From NCBI GenBank assembly GCA_902363455.1, contig CABJAC010000005.1, positions 62,001 to 126,000 on the forward strand: a stretch of 64,000 nucleotides of DNA, in the 5' to 3' direction. This document shows, in pieces, positions 53,821-64,000 of this stretch (position 1 is the stretch's first letter; the number at the start of each line of letters is the position of its first letter). The notes under the pieces were generated by a model that searched no databases, was not told the origin of the DNA, and saw nothing but the letters and a program-made list of their open reading frames with translations. This stretch comes from Caryophanales bacterium (lineage in GTDB: Bacteria > Bacillota > Bacilli > Exiguobacteriales > Exiguobacteriaceae). The position numbers were made by a program, and so were the translations under genes.

Positions 53821-53860
53821 ATTATAAAATTGATCGCTCAATTGGTCAAATATAGTCAAA
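53821..53860 (-). promoter_or_regulatory. CtsR operator on the J protein-clpB promoter
   Basis: GGTCAAA, three bases, AGTCAAA (53844-53860) is the canonical CtsR heptad repeat. It overlaps the -35 element of a strong SigA promoter on the minus strand: TTGACC (53844-53849), 17 bases, perfect TATAAT (53821-53826). Confidence 0.85.
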
Positions 53861-53978
53861 CTTTTTTTTAAACAGTTGCTTTGTTCTTTTCACTTTACGC
53901 ATTTTCCTCAAACAAGTTTCGTTTCAGAAAACCATGATATACTGACAACTAGCATTAGGAAAAAGGAGCGATCAAGAC

Positions 53979-54170
53979 ATGGATGGTAAAAAACGAGCCG
54001 ATGTCAAAATCGGACAACACGTCAGTATCGTGTTAAAACAAGATCAGCGGACAGGCAAACGGACGGAAGGGATCGTCAAAGACTTGTTAACCAAGTCGCC
54101 GAATCACCCCCACGGCATCAAAGTCCGTCTCGAAGATGGTCAAGTCGGTCGGGTTCAGGAAATCTTATAA
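53979..54170 (+). CDS. ywbE: YwbE-family small protein
   Basis: The 63-residue basic protein matches the YwbE family (DUF2196): VKIGQHVSIVLKQDQRTGK, then GIVKDLLTKSPNHPHGIKVR and a final GQVGRVQEIL. The compact beta-rich fold resembles small nucleic-acid-binding domains, but no function is established. AAGGAG lies upstream, and a terminator follows. It is transcribed alone, divergent from the chaperone operon. Confidence 0.87.
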   Translation: MDGKKRADVKIGQHVSIVLKQDQRTGKRTEGIVKDLLTKSPNHPHGIKVRLEDGQVGRVQEIL

Positions 54171-54180
54171 CCCCTTAATC

Positions 54181-54229
54181 AAAAAAGGCACTCGCTTTCC
54201 GGTCAACTGCCGGAGAGCGGGTGCCTTTT
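54181..54229. terminator. Bidirectional terminator between ywbE and the M20 hydrolase gene
   Basis: AAAAGGCAC-CGCT-TCCGG pairs with CCGGA-AGCG-GTGCCTTTT around a seven-base loop, flanked by A and T runs. Confidence 0.88.
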
Positions 54230-54231
54230 CG

Positions 54232-55407
54232 TCAACTAGCGGAGTGTTCGAGGTAACGTAATGTCACTTCGACTAAAATACGAGCCGCATGCTGCATCGC
54301 CTGTTCTTCAAAGTCAAACTTCGGATGATGATGTGGATAAAATGTTTCGTCTCCTGCTCCCGTAAAGAAGAAGGTGCCCGGTACTTGTTGCAAATAGTAA
54401 GCAAAGTCTTCGCCGCCCATCGTCGGTGCGATTTCAAAGACGTGATCCCCACCCATGATGTCTGATGCGACGGTCCGCAATAAATTGGTTTCTTCCGGAT
54501 GGTTGACGACCGCCGGATATCCTTTTTCGTACGCAAACGAATAGGTCGCCCCCGCCGCATTACAGATCCCCTTGATGGTCCGTTCCATTTCATGGACGAT
54601 TTGTCCGGCGACTTCAGGATCAAACGTACGAACCGTACCTGTCAGTTCCGCACTGTCGGCAATGACATTAAACGTATTCCCGGCATGCAGTGTTCCAATC
54701 GTCAAGACCGCCGGCTGAAGCGGATCGATTCGCCGGCTGACAATACTTTGCAGCTCCTTGACGACGGTTGCCCCAAGTACGACGGCATCAATCGTTTCGT
54801 GCGGCTTCGCGCCGTGTCCTCCGCGTCCGAACAACGTCAGCTCGAACTTGTCTGCCGCCGCCATGACCGGACCCACCCGGTAACCGATTGTTCCGAGTTT
54901 CGTCGTCGACCACAGATGTGTTCCGAATATGACGTCGACGCCGTCCAGACATCCGTCAGCAACCATATCCCGTGCGCCGCCCGGAACCACTTCTTCCGCA
55001 TGTTGGTGAATCAAGACAACGTTTCCCGCCAACTGTTCTTTCTGACCGACAAGGATTTCTGCGACCGCAAGCAACGTGGCTGTGTGCCCGTCATGTCCGC
55101 ATGCATGCATGACGCCTGGCACGGTCGATCGGTAATCCACTTCTTTTTCATCCTGAATCGGTAATGCATCGAAGTCTGCACGCAGGGCGACTGTTTTTCC
55201 AGGCTTTCCTCCGCGAATGGTTCCGACCACACCCCGCCCGCCGACTCCGGTCCGGACTTCGATACCAAGCTCCGTCAATCGATCCGCAATAAATTTTGGG
55301 GTATCGACTTCATGAAACGACAATTCCGGATGTTGATGTAAATACCGCCGCCGTTCGACCATCACTGGAAATAACTGCTCCACCATCTCTTTCACTGTCT
55401 GTTTCAT
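54232..55407 (-). CDS. M20D-family metal-dependent amidohydrolase
   Basis: The 391-residue hydrolase splits an N-acyl amino acid or similar amide in the cytoplasm. Motifs are RRRYLHQHPELSFHE at the start, ALRADFDALPI, the metal pair in MHACGHDGHTAT, HQHAEEVVPGGA, and APTMGGEDFAYY near the end. The dimerisation lid lies at about 185-300. The group includes hippurate hydrolases, auxin-conjugate hydrolases and DapL, and the substrate is not decided by sequence. ATG at 55407 follows AAGGGG. It lies 12 bases downstream of an RpiR regulator gene in one operon. As no dapL is in the lysine operon, it is a possible but unproven candidate. Confidence 0.86.
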   Translation of the reverse strand: MKQTVKEMVEQLFPVMVERRRYLHQHPELSFHEVDTPKFIADRLTELGIEVRTGVGGRGVVGTIRGGKPGKTVALRADFDALPIQDEKEVDYRSTVPGVMHACGHDGHTATLLAVAEILVGQKEQLAGNVVLIHQHAEEVVPGGARDMVADGCLDGVDVIFGTHLWSTTKLGTIGYRVGPVMAAADKFELTLFGRGGHGAKPHETIDAVVLGATVVKELQSIVSRRIDPLQPAVLTIGTLHAGNTFNVIADSAELTGTVRTFDPEVAGQIVHEMERTIKGICNAAGATYSFAYEKGYPAVVNHPEETNLLRTVASDIMGGDHVFEIAPTMGGEDFAYYLQQVPGTFFFTGAGDETFYPHHHPKFDFEEQAMQHAARILVEVTLRYLEHSAS

Positions 55408-55419
55408 TATGTACACCCC

Positions 55420-56274
55420 TTATTTTTTACTGTGCAACATTTTGACACTTTCCCGTGTATACTGTAGCCGTTCGATCGTATCATCATAATGGACAGCCGC
55501 GTAGGATAAAAACAACACATCAATCGCAAACAGCTGAGCGAGGCGTGAGCTCAAAGCCGCGCTGCGTAATGGAGCTTCCGGAGCACGTGACGTCCAGAGT
55601 GCGATATCTGCCAGCTGACTGATCCGATTATCTCCGAAACGAGTTAAACTGATGATTTTCAGCCCCCGAATCTTCGCCAGGCGGATCAGTTCCACGACTT
55701 CTTCGGTCTCCCCGCTGTAAGAAATCGCAAAAAAGACATCGTCCGGACTTGCGTTTGCGAGTATCGTCGCAACGAGATGTTGATCGGATTCCTGAATCGT
55801 CAGCTTCCCGACACGTGTCCATTTTTGAGCGGCATCCAGCGCAACGACGTTTGATGCACCGATTCCGTAAAAATAAATCGCCCGTGCGTGATCTAAAACC
55901 TGTGTCGCTTCTGCAATCCGCACTTCACTCAATTGTTTCGCCGTATCCTGTAACGCTTGAATGCTGTTGCTGACCGTCTTTTCTACTAAATCGGCAGGGC
56001 GCTCGTTTTTTTCGATATCATGATATCCTTTTAAATCTGTCCGTGCTGTATCCGCTGAAATCCGCATCCGGAGTTCCGGATATCCTTTTAAACCGAGTGC
56101 CCGGCAAAACCGAACCACGGCTGCTGCACTCGTTCCCGATTCTTCTGCCAAATGATGAATCGTCATTCCTGCAATCTCATTCATATGCGCTAAAACAAAA
56201 TCTGCTACTTTCCGTGACGAAGACGGCAACTCTTCGTGGACGGCACTAATTTGTGAAAAAATACCACCTTTCAT
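55420..56274 (-). CDS. RpiR/MurR-family regulator with SIS domain
   Basis: The 284-residue regulator has an N-terminal helix-turn-helix (about 1-80; MTIHHLAEESGTSAAAVVRF, then FCRALGLKGYPELR) and a SIS sugar-phosphate domain (about 120-255; YFYGIGASNVVALDA and AISYSGETEEVVEL). Such proteins respond to phosphosugars, e.g. N-acetylmuramic acid-6-P. It heads a two-gene operon with the M20 hydrolase, suggesting control of amino-sugar or peptide-fragment recycling, which is inference. ATG at 56274 has AAGGGAG eight bases upstream. Confidence 0.88.
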   Translation of the reverse strand: MKGGIFSQISAVHEELPSSSRKVADFVLAHMNEIAGMTIHHLAEESGTSAAAVVRFCRALGLKGYPELRMRISADTARTDLKGYHDIEKNERPADLVEKTVSNSIQALQDTAKQLSEVRIAEATQVLDHARAIYFYGIGASNVVALDAAQKWTRVGKLTIQESDQHLVATILANASPDDVFFAISYSGETEEVVELIRLAKIRGLKIISLTRFGDNRISQLADIALWTSRAPEAPLRSAALSSRLAQLFAIDVLFLSYAAVHYDDTIERLQYTRESVKMLHSKK

Positions 56275-56403
56275 CCGACTCGCTCCCTTACCATGAATTA
56301 AAACAGGCGAACGCAGTGTCAATCCGCCCGATCCGCATTATGCTTCTTCTCTATTATGCGCTCTCAAGACGACTTTCGTAAATCCAAAGAAATCTGACAA
56401 TAC

Positions 56404-56440
56404 AAAAAAACAGATCCTGCTTGTGCAAAGATCTGTTTCT
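56404..56440 (-). terminator. Terminator of the pcrB-pcrA-ligA/camS strand block
   Basis: AAACAGATC pairs with GATCTGTTT around a 13-base loop, just beyond the camS stop, with seven T residues on the minus strand. Confidence 0.82.
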
Positions 56441-56449
56441 TCCGTAACA

Positions 56450-57628
56450 TTAACGGATTTTAACGATTGGCTTTTTCGTGTCCGGCTCGATGAACAACAT
56501 CGCTTCCGTATCCCCGTTTAAATTTGTGACGGTAATGGTCGTCGGGACGTTCCGACTGTATTCCCAACGGTTTTCGAGCAAGTAGGTCACATATTGAATA
56601 AACGCTACAAGTTCTGCTTTTCCATAAAATTGAACGGGAATTTTAATTTCGAGTTTTTTCAGTTCCTCGCCCTGATAAAAACCTTCCCCCATCATTCCGG
56701 TGTAGTTCGGGAAGTAATCTTCCAAACGATCTTTGAACAAATCGAATTTCGCCGCATCATCCCGAACATCCTTTGTCGCTGCACTGGACGGATAGTAGTA
56801 GTATTTCTCGTCGTAATTTTTCCAGTCATTGCCGCTGATTTGATTTCCGCGACCGATGAAGGCGGATGTAACATAATGCCCGGAGACCGGTGACCCTTCA
56901 CTTTCCTGAAGATACAGAGCAACGTGAATCGGCGTTGTTTTTACTCCTTCTGTTTTCCGCATTTTCTTGACCAGCTCGTTTGCCAACTTTTTGCCTTGGG
57001 CGATGACTTTTTCCTCGTCGAGTTTTACGGTATAAGTCGGACCATAGTTTTCGTCTTGGAAAACATATTCGCTGTTTAACACCAAAGCAACGGACGTACC
57101 ACCCAGTTCGAGTTTTTTATCTTCTTCCAACATATAGTCCTGTTCCAAGATGTGCGATAGAATCAAAGGAGACTTTTGGTTTTTTTCTTTGTAAGATTTT
57201 CCGGTCGTATACGCAGGGTTCAAGCCGTTCGGATCACTGACACCATCGCCGGATTTCCCTTTTCGCAAAAGCCACTGCGCAATTTGATCGGCTTCCAGCA
57301 ATTGCCCTTCTTGATAATAGTATTTATCTGGTGCAAAAAATTGAGTGGAGTGACGCATCAATCCTGTCTCGATTTCGTCAAGCTCCAGACGCGAACTGAC
57401 TCGCTTTTGTGTCATCCCGCGGGCGACACTCGGCCGGAACGGTAAGACGGTCCGGTAATAGGAATCAGTCGTATCAATCGCCGGACTAACGACGGCCTGA
57501 ACTTCTTTTCCTTGTTGGCTCTCTGTAATAACTTCTTTTGTATCGCTTTTCTGTGATAAATCAAACGAACACGCGCCGAGGAATAATGTACTCGTCAATG
57601 TCAACGCTACTATTTTTTTAGATTTCAT
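56450..57628 (-). CDS. camS: CamS-family sex pheromone lipoprotein (YerH-like)
   Basis: The 392-residue lipoprotein has a signal peptide with lipobox LGAC, C20 being the anchor. The CamS domain fills the rest, with YYRTVLPFRPSVARGMT and LEIKIPVQFYGKAELVAFI. In staphylococci and enterococci the cleaved signal peptide gives a pheromone; in B. subtilis the homologue YerH has no known role. It holds the same relative place after ligA as in Bacillus, though a sortase gene on the other strand separates them here. ATG at 57628 is chosen over a GTG that overlaps the GGGG site. Confidence 0.9.
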   Translation of the reverse strand: MKSKKIVALTLTSTLFLGACSFDLSQKSDTKEVITESQQGKEVQAVVSPAIDTTDSYYRTVLPFRPSVARGMTQKRVSSRLELDEIETGLMRHSTQFFAPDKYYYQEGQLLEADQIAQWLLRKGKSGDGVSDPNGLNPAYTTGKSYKEKNQKSPLILSHILEQDYMLEEDKKLELGGTSVALVLNSEYVFQDENYGPTYTVKLDEEKVIAQGKKLANELVKKMRKTEGVKTTPIHVALYLQESEGSPVSGHYVTSAFIGRGNQISGNDWKNYDEKYYYYPSSAATKDVRDDAAKFDLFKDRLEDYFPNYTGMMGEGFYQGEELKKLEIKIPVQFYGKAELVAFIQYVTYLLENRWEYSRNVPTTITVTNLNGDTEAMLFIEPDTKKPIVKIR

Positions 57629-57762
57629 CTGTTTTCGCACCCCATGTTTTTAAAATCGTTCTCTCTATCATAACAGAATAGTTTTCCATCGGGGAAGCTG
57701 TAGTTTTCCCCTGATTTTCAAAAAAGTATACACTGCTTTTCAGCAGATGAAAGGATTTTTTT

Positions 57763-58338
57763 ATGAAACGACAACGATTTCTAGGTCTCATGCTCTTGAT
57801 TTCCGGCATCCTGCTCATTCTTTGGCCGCTCTATACCAATCACCAAAAATCGCGGGCTGCTGAAGAACTAAAACAACAGTGGACACAAAATTTACAAGCG
57901 GTCGATGCCAAAGAAACGAAGAAGCCTGTAGCAACGAACGGTAGCGGATTACTGACAATTCCGTCGCTTGATTTTGAGCAGGTCATCTTAGAAGGAGCTT
58001 CGACGACTACTCTCGATCAAAGCATTGGTCATCTCAAAGCGACCGGTGCTCCTGGAAAAGGGAACTATGCCTTGGCGGGACACCGCAGTTTCACGAAAGG
58101 ATTGCATTTTAACCGCCTTCCGGAATTGAAGACAGGCGCGCTTGTCTTCGTGACGACAACCAGTCACCGTTATACGTACCAAATGAAGACCTCAAAACTT
58201 GTCCAACCAACTGATGTCTCCGTCTTGAATCAAGACGTCAAGCAAGCAACCATCACTCTCATCACATGTGATCCTCCGGAAACAGCGACCAATCGTTTGA
58301 TTAAACAAGGAATTTTGATCAAAACAGAATCGCTCTGA
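57763..58338 (+). CDS. Sortase-family transpeptidase
   Basis: The 191-residue membrane-anchored enzyme has an N-terminal transmembrane segment (about 5-25) and a sortase beta-barrel (about 60-190). The catalytic triad is visible: His in YALAGHRSF, Cys in ITLITCDPP, Arg in ATNRLIKQG. It joins surface proteins to the wall at an LPxTG-like site. Class (A or D) is not certain from reading. No LPxTG substrate is encoded in the window, so it may be a housekeeping enzyme. It lies on the opposite strand between ligA and camS. AAAGGA serves as ribosome site. Confidence 0.9.
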   Translation: MKRQRFLGLMLLISGILLILWPLYTNHQKSRAAEELKQQWTQNLQAVDAKETKKPVATNGSGLLTIPSLDFEQVILEGASTTTLDQSIGHLKATGAPGKGNYALAGHRSFTKGLHFNRLPELKTGALVFVTTTSHRYTYQMKTSKLVQPTDVSVLNQDVKQATITLITCDPPETATNRLIKQGILIKTESL

Positions 58339-58356
58339 TTCACTGTATACGTATAC

Positions 58357-58397
58357 GAAAAGGGAAGGCGCATGAATCTGTCGCCTTCCCTTTTCTA
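58357..58397. terminator. Bidirectional terminator between sortase gene and ligA
   Basis: AAAAGGGAAGGCG pairs perfectly with CGCCTTCCCTTTT around an 11-base loop. It serves the two convergent genes. A separate palindrome GTATACGTATAC lies just before it (58345-58356). Confidence 0.88.
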
Positions 58398-58426
58398 TCC
58401 AAACCAGCCGTTTGACGGGTTTTATA

Positions 58427-62661
<4,235 letters not shown>

Positions 62662-62685
62662 CTAAATAGCCTCATTTCTATATTC

Positions 62686-62731
62686 CGAACTTTTGTTCTT
62701 ATATTTTATCGTGTTGCCGTGACTGTCGCAA
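62686..62731 (-). promoter_or_regulatory. pcrA promoter with LexA-like (SOS) box
   Basis: On the minus strand TTGCGA (62726-62731), 17 bases, TAAAAT (62703-62708) forms a SigA promoter within the last codons of pcrB. Just downstream CGAAC-TTTT-GTTCT (62686-62699, plus-strand reading) matches the Gram-positive LexA box CGAAC-N4-GTTCG with one mismatch, over the expected start of transcription. Confidence 0.62.
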
Positions 62732-63389
62732 GTGCTGCTTCTAAATTCTCATAGATGATGTTGCCGACGATGATTGTATCCGCATGTGCCAACATTTCCT
62801 GCGCCCGTTCGACGGAATCGATTCCCCCGCCATAGAACAGACGGCCTTGCTTCAAGACACGTTTGACCGAGGCGACCAACGACGGATCTCCATAGATCCC
62901 GCTGTACTCCAAATAAATGATTGGCATCCGGAAGACGCTGTCCGCCAATTGCGCGTAAGCGACCACTTGATCATCCGTGAGCTCTTTGGCCTGCGTGACG
63001 CGAGCGACCTTGGCATCAGGATTCAGGACGATATACCCTTCCCCGACGAGATCTTGATGCGCGAGCATGTGACCGACTTCTTCCAGCGCCTCGACTTGTT
63101 TTTCGATGACGTGCTCAAGCGTTCCGCTGTTGAGGACGCTTGGTGTCAAATACGTATCGAACCCCATCGTCGCCGCTTCGAGCTCTGATACTTCCAGGGC
63201 AACAGCCACCGGATAACGACGCAATCGCATCAGTAAATCAAGTGTCGCATCGAGTGTGATGTCATCAGTTCCTCCGACGATGATAGCGTCGGTTCCTGAA
63301 GTCGCAATCGCCTGAAGAATCTCTTCTTCAATCTCCTTTGCCGGATCGAGTTTAAAGACATGACGCCATTCATTATAGGGTAACAACAT
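62706..63389 (-). CDS. pcrB: Heptaprenylglyceryl phosphate synthase PcrB
   Basis: The 227-residue TIM-barrel prenyltransferase joins heptaprenyl diphosphate to glycerol-1-phosphate, making an archaeal-type ether lipid precursor. It starts LLPYNEWRHVFKLDP and has DAIIVGGTDDIT, EGYIVLNPDAKVARVT, YLEYSGIYGD and the phosphate loop LFYGGGIDS. All active-site stretches of the PcrB family are present. ATG at 63389 has AGAGGATGG upstream; an earlier in-frame start lacks spacing. It is followed by pcrA after 44 bases. Confidence 0.93.
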   Translation of the reverse strand: MLLPYNEWRHVFKLDPAKEIEEEILQAIATSGTDAIIVGGTDDITLDATLDLLMRLRRYPVAVALEVSELEAATMGFDTYLTPSVLNSGTLEHVIEKQVEALEEVGHMLAHQDLVGEGYIVLNPDAKVARVTQAKELTDDQVVAYAQLADSVFRMPIIYLEYSGIYGDPSLVASVKRVLKQGRLFYGGGIDSVERAQEMLAHADTIIVGNIIYENLEAALATVTATR

Positions 63390-63427
63390 GTTCGTTCCAT
63401 CCTCTCTTCTCATTCTCTGTACCCAGT

Positions 63428-63466
63428 ATAAAACAAAATCCCATCTCGCGCAGAGCGGGATGGGAT
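63428..63466 (-). terminator. Terminator of the Ktr-associated gene pair
   Basis: ATCCCATC-CGC pairs with GCG-GATGGGAT around a five-base loop. On the minus strand TTTTGTTTTAT follows. It ends the unit containing the 74-residue gene and separates it from pcrB. Confidence 0.8.
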
Positions 63467-63473
63467 AAGCCTT

Positions 63474-63698
63474 TCAAGTCCGGACTTGGCGTTTCGTCAA
63501 CAACGCGGCAAGACCCAGCGCGACAAAGGCATAGAGGACGGCAAACGCCCATGGTTCAGCCAAGAAAAAACCAAGCACCGGCACATCCAGTAACGGGGAG
63601 TCCGGCGAACAGAGCGCCCGTCCGTTGACGATCGCCAGAAACGGCAAAGCCGGAACCATGAAGATATAACCAAAGTTGATCCAAAATACACGTTGCAT
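63474..63698 (-). CDS. Small membrane protein of unknown function, 74 residues
   Basis: I do not recognise the family. The product has two hydrophobic segments (about 8-25 and 42-66) with a short polar loop containing ALCSPDSP and a basic C-terminal end (TKRQVRT). AAGGAGG lies seven bases before ATG, so it is well translated. It is 12 bases downstream of the potassium-transporter gene and cotranscribed with it, which suggests an accessory role in transport, as small hydrophobic partners have for some K+ systems. That link is inference. Confidence 0.6.
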   Translation of the reverse strand: MQRVFWINFGYIFMVPALPFLAIVNGRALCSPDSPLLDVPVLGFFLAEPWAFAVLYAFVALGLAALLTKRQVRT

Positions 63699-63710
63699 GA
63701 CGCAACCTCC

Positions 63711-64000
63711 TTAACCGATGATGACCGATTCTTTTGGATAATTGTAATTCCGTTTCGGCTGGTTGGCTTTGAGCAATAGCACAAAGGAAATGACACCGAT
63801 TCGTCCGATGAACATCAAGACCGATAAGGTCCATTTGCCGACATCGGATAACTCACTCGTAATCCCAAGTGACAATCCAGTTGTTCCAAACGCCGAACAG
63901 GCTTCAAAAAATAGGACCAGGAACGGAGCATCTTCAAAGATCAATAAGACAATCAACCCGATCATCGTCACGCCGGTCGAGACGACGATGACGACAAACG
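63711..64000 (-). CDS. Ktr/Trk-type potassium uptake membrane subunit, C-terminal part
   Basis: The gene runs off the right edge; about 96 C-terminal codons are visible. They encode two membrane segments, with FEACSAFGTTGLSLGI between them, the fourth-pore selectivity segment of KtrB/TrkH proteins. FIGRIGVISFVLLL and a short polar tail follow. It is the ion-conducting subunit of a Na+- or ATP-modulated K+ importer (KtrB or KtrD). Its regulatory partner (KtrA/KtrC) is not in the window. Confidence 0.88.
   Translation of the reverse strand, partial: FVVIVVSTGVTMIGLIVLLIFEDAPFLVLFFEACSAFGTTGLSLGITSELSDVGKWTLSVLMFIGRIGVISFVLLLKANQPKRNYNYPKESVIIG

Noticed and set aside
54499..55164. A 221-codon open frame antisense to the M20 hydrolase gene
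   Set aside because: It is Arg/Cys-rich shadow translation of a conserved gene, with no start signal.
58345..58356. Palindrome GTATACGTATAC
   Set aside because: It lies between a stop codon and a terminator, where an operator would have no promoter to act on; probably chance.

Overview
The window is chromosomal DNA from a low-to-middle GC Bacillales Firmicute, most likely Exiguobacterium. This rests on the pcrB-pcrA-ligA-camS order known from Bacillus, on Gram-positive families (YhfH, YkyA, CsbD, CamS, MprF, YwbE), on strong AAGGAGG-type ribosome sites, and on SigB-, CtsR-, CcpA-, WalR- and LexA-like control sites. It looks like ordinary core genome: I see no prophage, insertion sequence, CRISPR array, rRNA or toxin-restriction island. 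One tRNA gene (Val, GAC) and one riboswitch (lysine) are present.

Layout. 1-6.8 kb: edge of a DUF1269 gene, a secreted carboxypeptidase, a carotenoid-type desaturase with a membrane methyltransferase, a phosphatase, and a two-component system divergent from a YdhK lipoprotein. 6.9-12.7 kb: tRNA-Val, nitroreductase, YhfH, a deacetylase/YkyA wall pair, an EamA transporter, the GlcNAc PTS permease and CsbD. 12.8-20.6 kb: ornithine aminotransferase, a PAS-GGDEF-EAL protein, a basic amino acid antiporter, MgtC, and an orphan oligopeptide-binding lipoprotein. 20.7-27.6 kb: adenine deaminase, gamma carbonic anhydrase, an unrecognised small-gene pair, a compatible-solute ABC transporter with permease fused to binding protein, and a LysM polysaccharide deacetylase. 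27.6-38.5 kb: the eight-gene lysine/diaminopimelate operon under an L-box riboswitch, preceded by argGH. 38.5-50.2 kb: alanyl-tRNA editing protein, GNAT, GntR regulator, LytR-type protein, nagA-nagB, MATE-mprF, CHAD protein and glutaminase. 50.3-64 kb: J protein-clpB, ywbE, an M20 hydrolase with an RpiR regulator, camS, sortase, ligA, pcrA, pcrB and the end of a Ktr potassium transporter.

How the genes work together. Cell-envelope functions recur: carboxypeptidase, two NodB deacetylases, YkyA, LytR-type ligase, MprF, sortase and diaminopimelate supply. Stress circuits can be read from promoters. SigB-like promoters precede the carotenoid unit, ydhK, csbD, the osmolyte transporter and the LysM deacetylase. 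A CtsR box lies on the J protein-clpB promoter, a LexA-like box precedes pcrA, and a WalR-type box precedes the wall deacetylase. Amino-sugar use (nagP, nagA-nagB, a GntR regulator) is spread over 32 kb but tied by a shared operator. Arginine functions (argGH, antiporter) share ArgR-like boxes. The most unusual points are an IlvE-type aminotransferase inside the lysine operon, back-to-back SigB promoters at 26.4 kb, and a translationally coupled pair of tiny genes at 23.3-23.5 kb with an inverted repeat and a perfect cre-like site upstream. All function calls come from reading the sequence; no database search was run.
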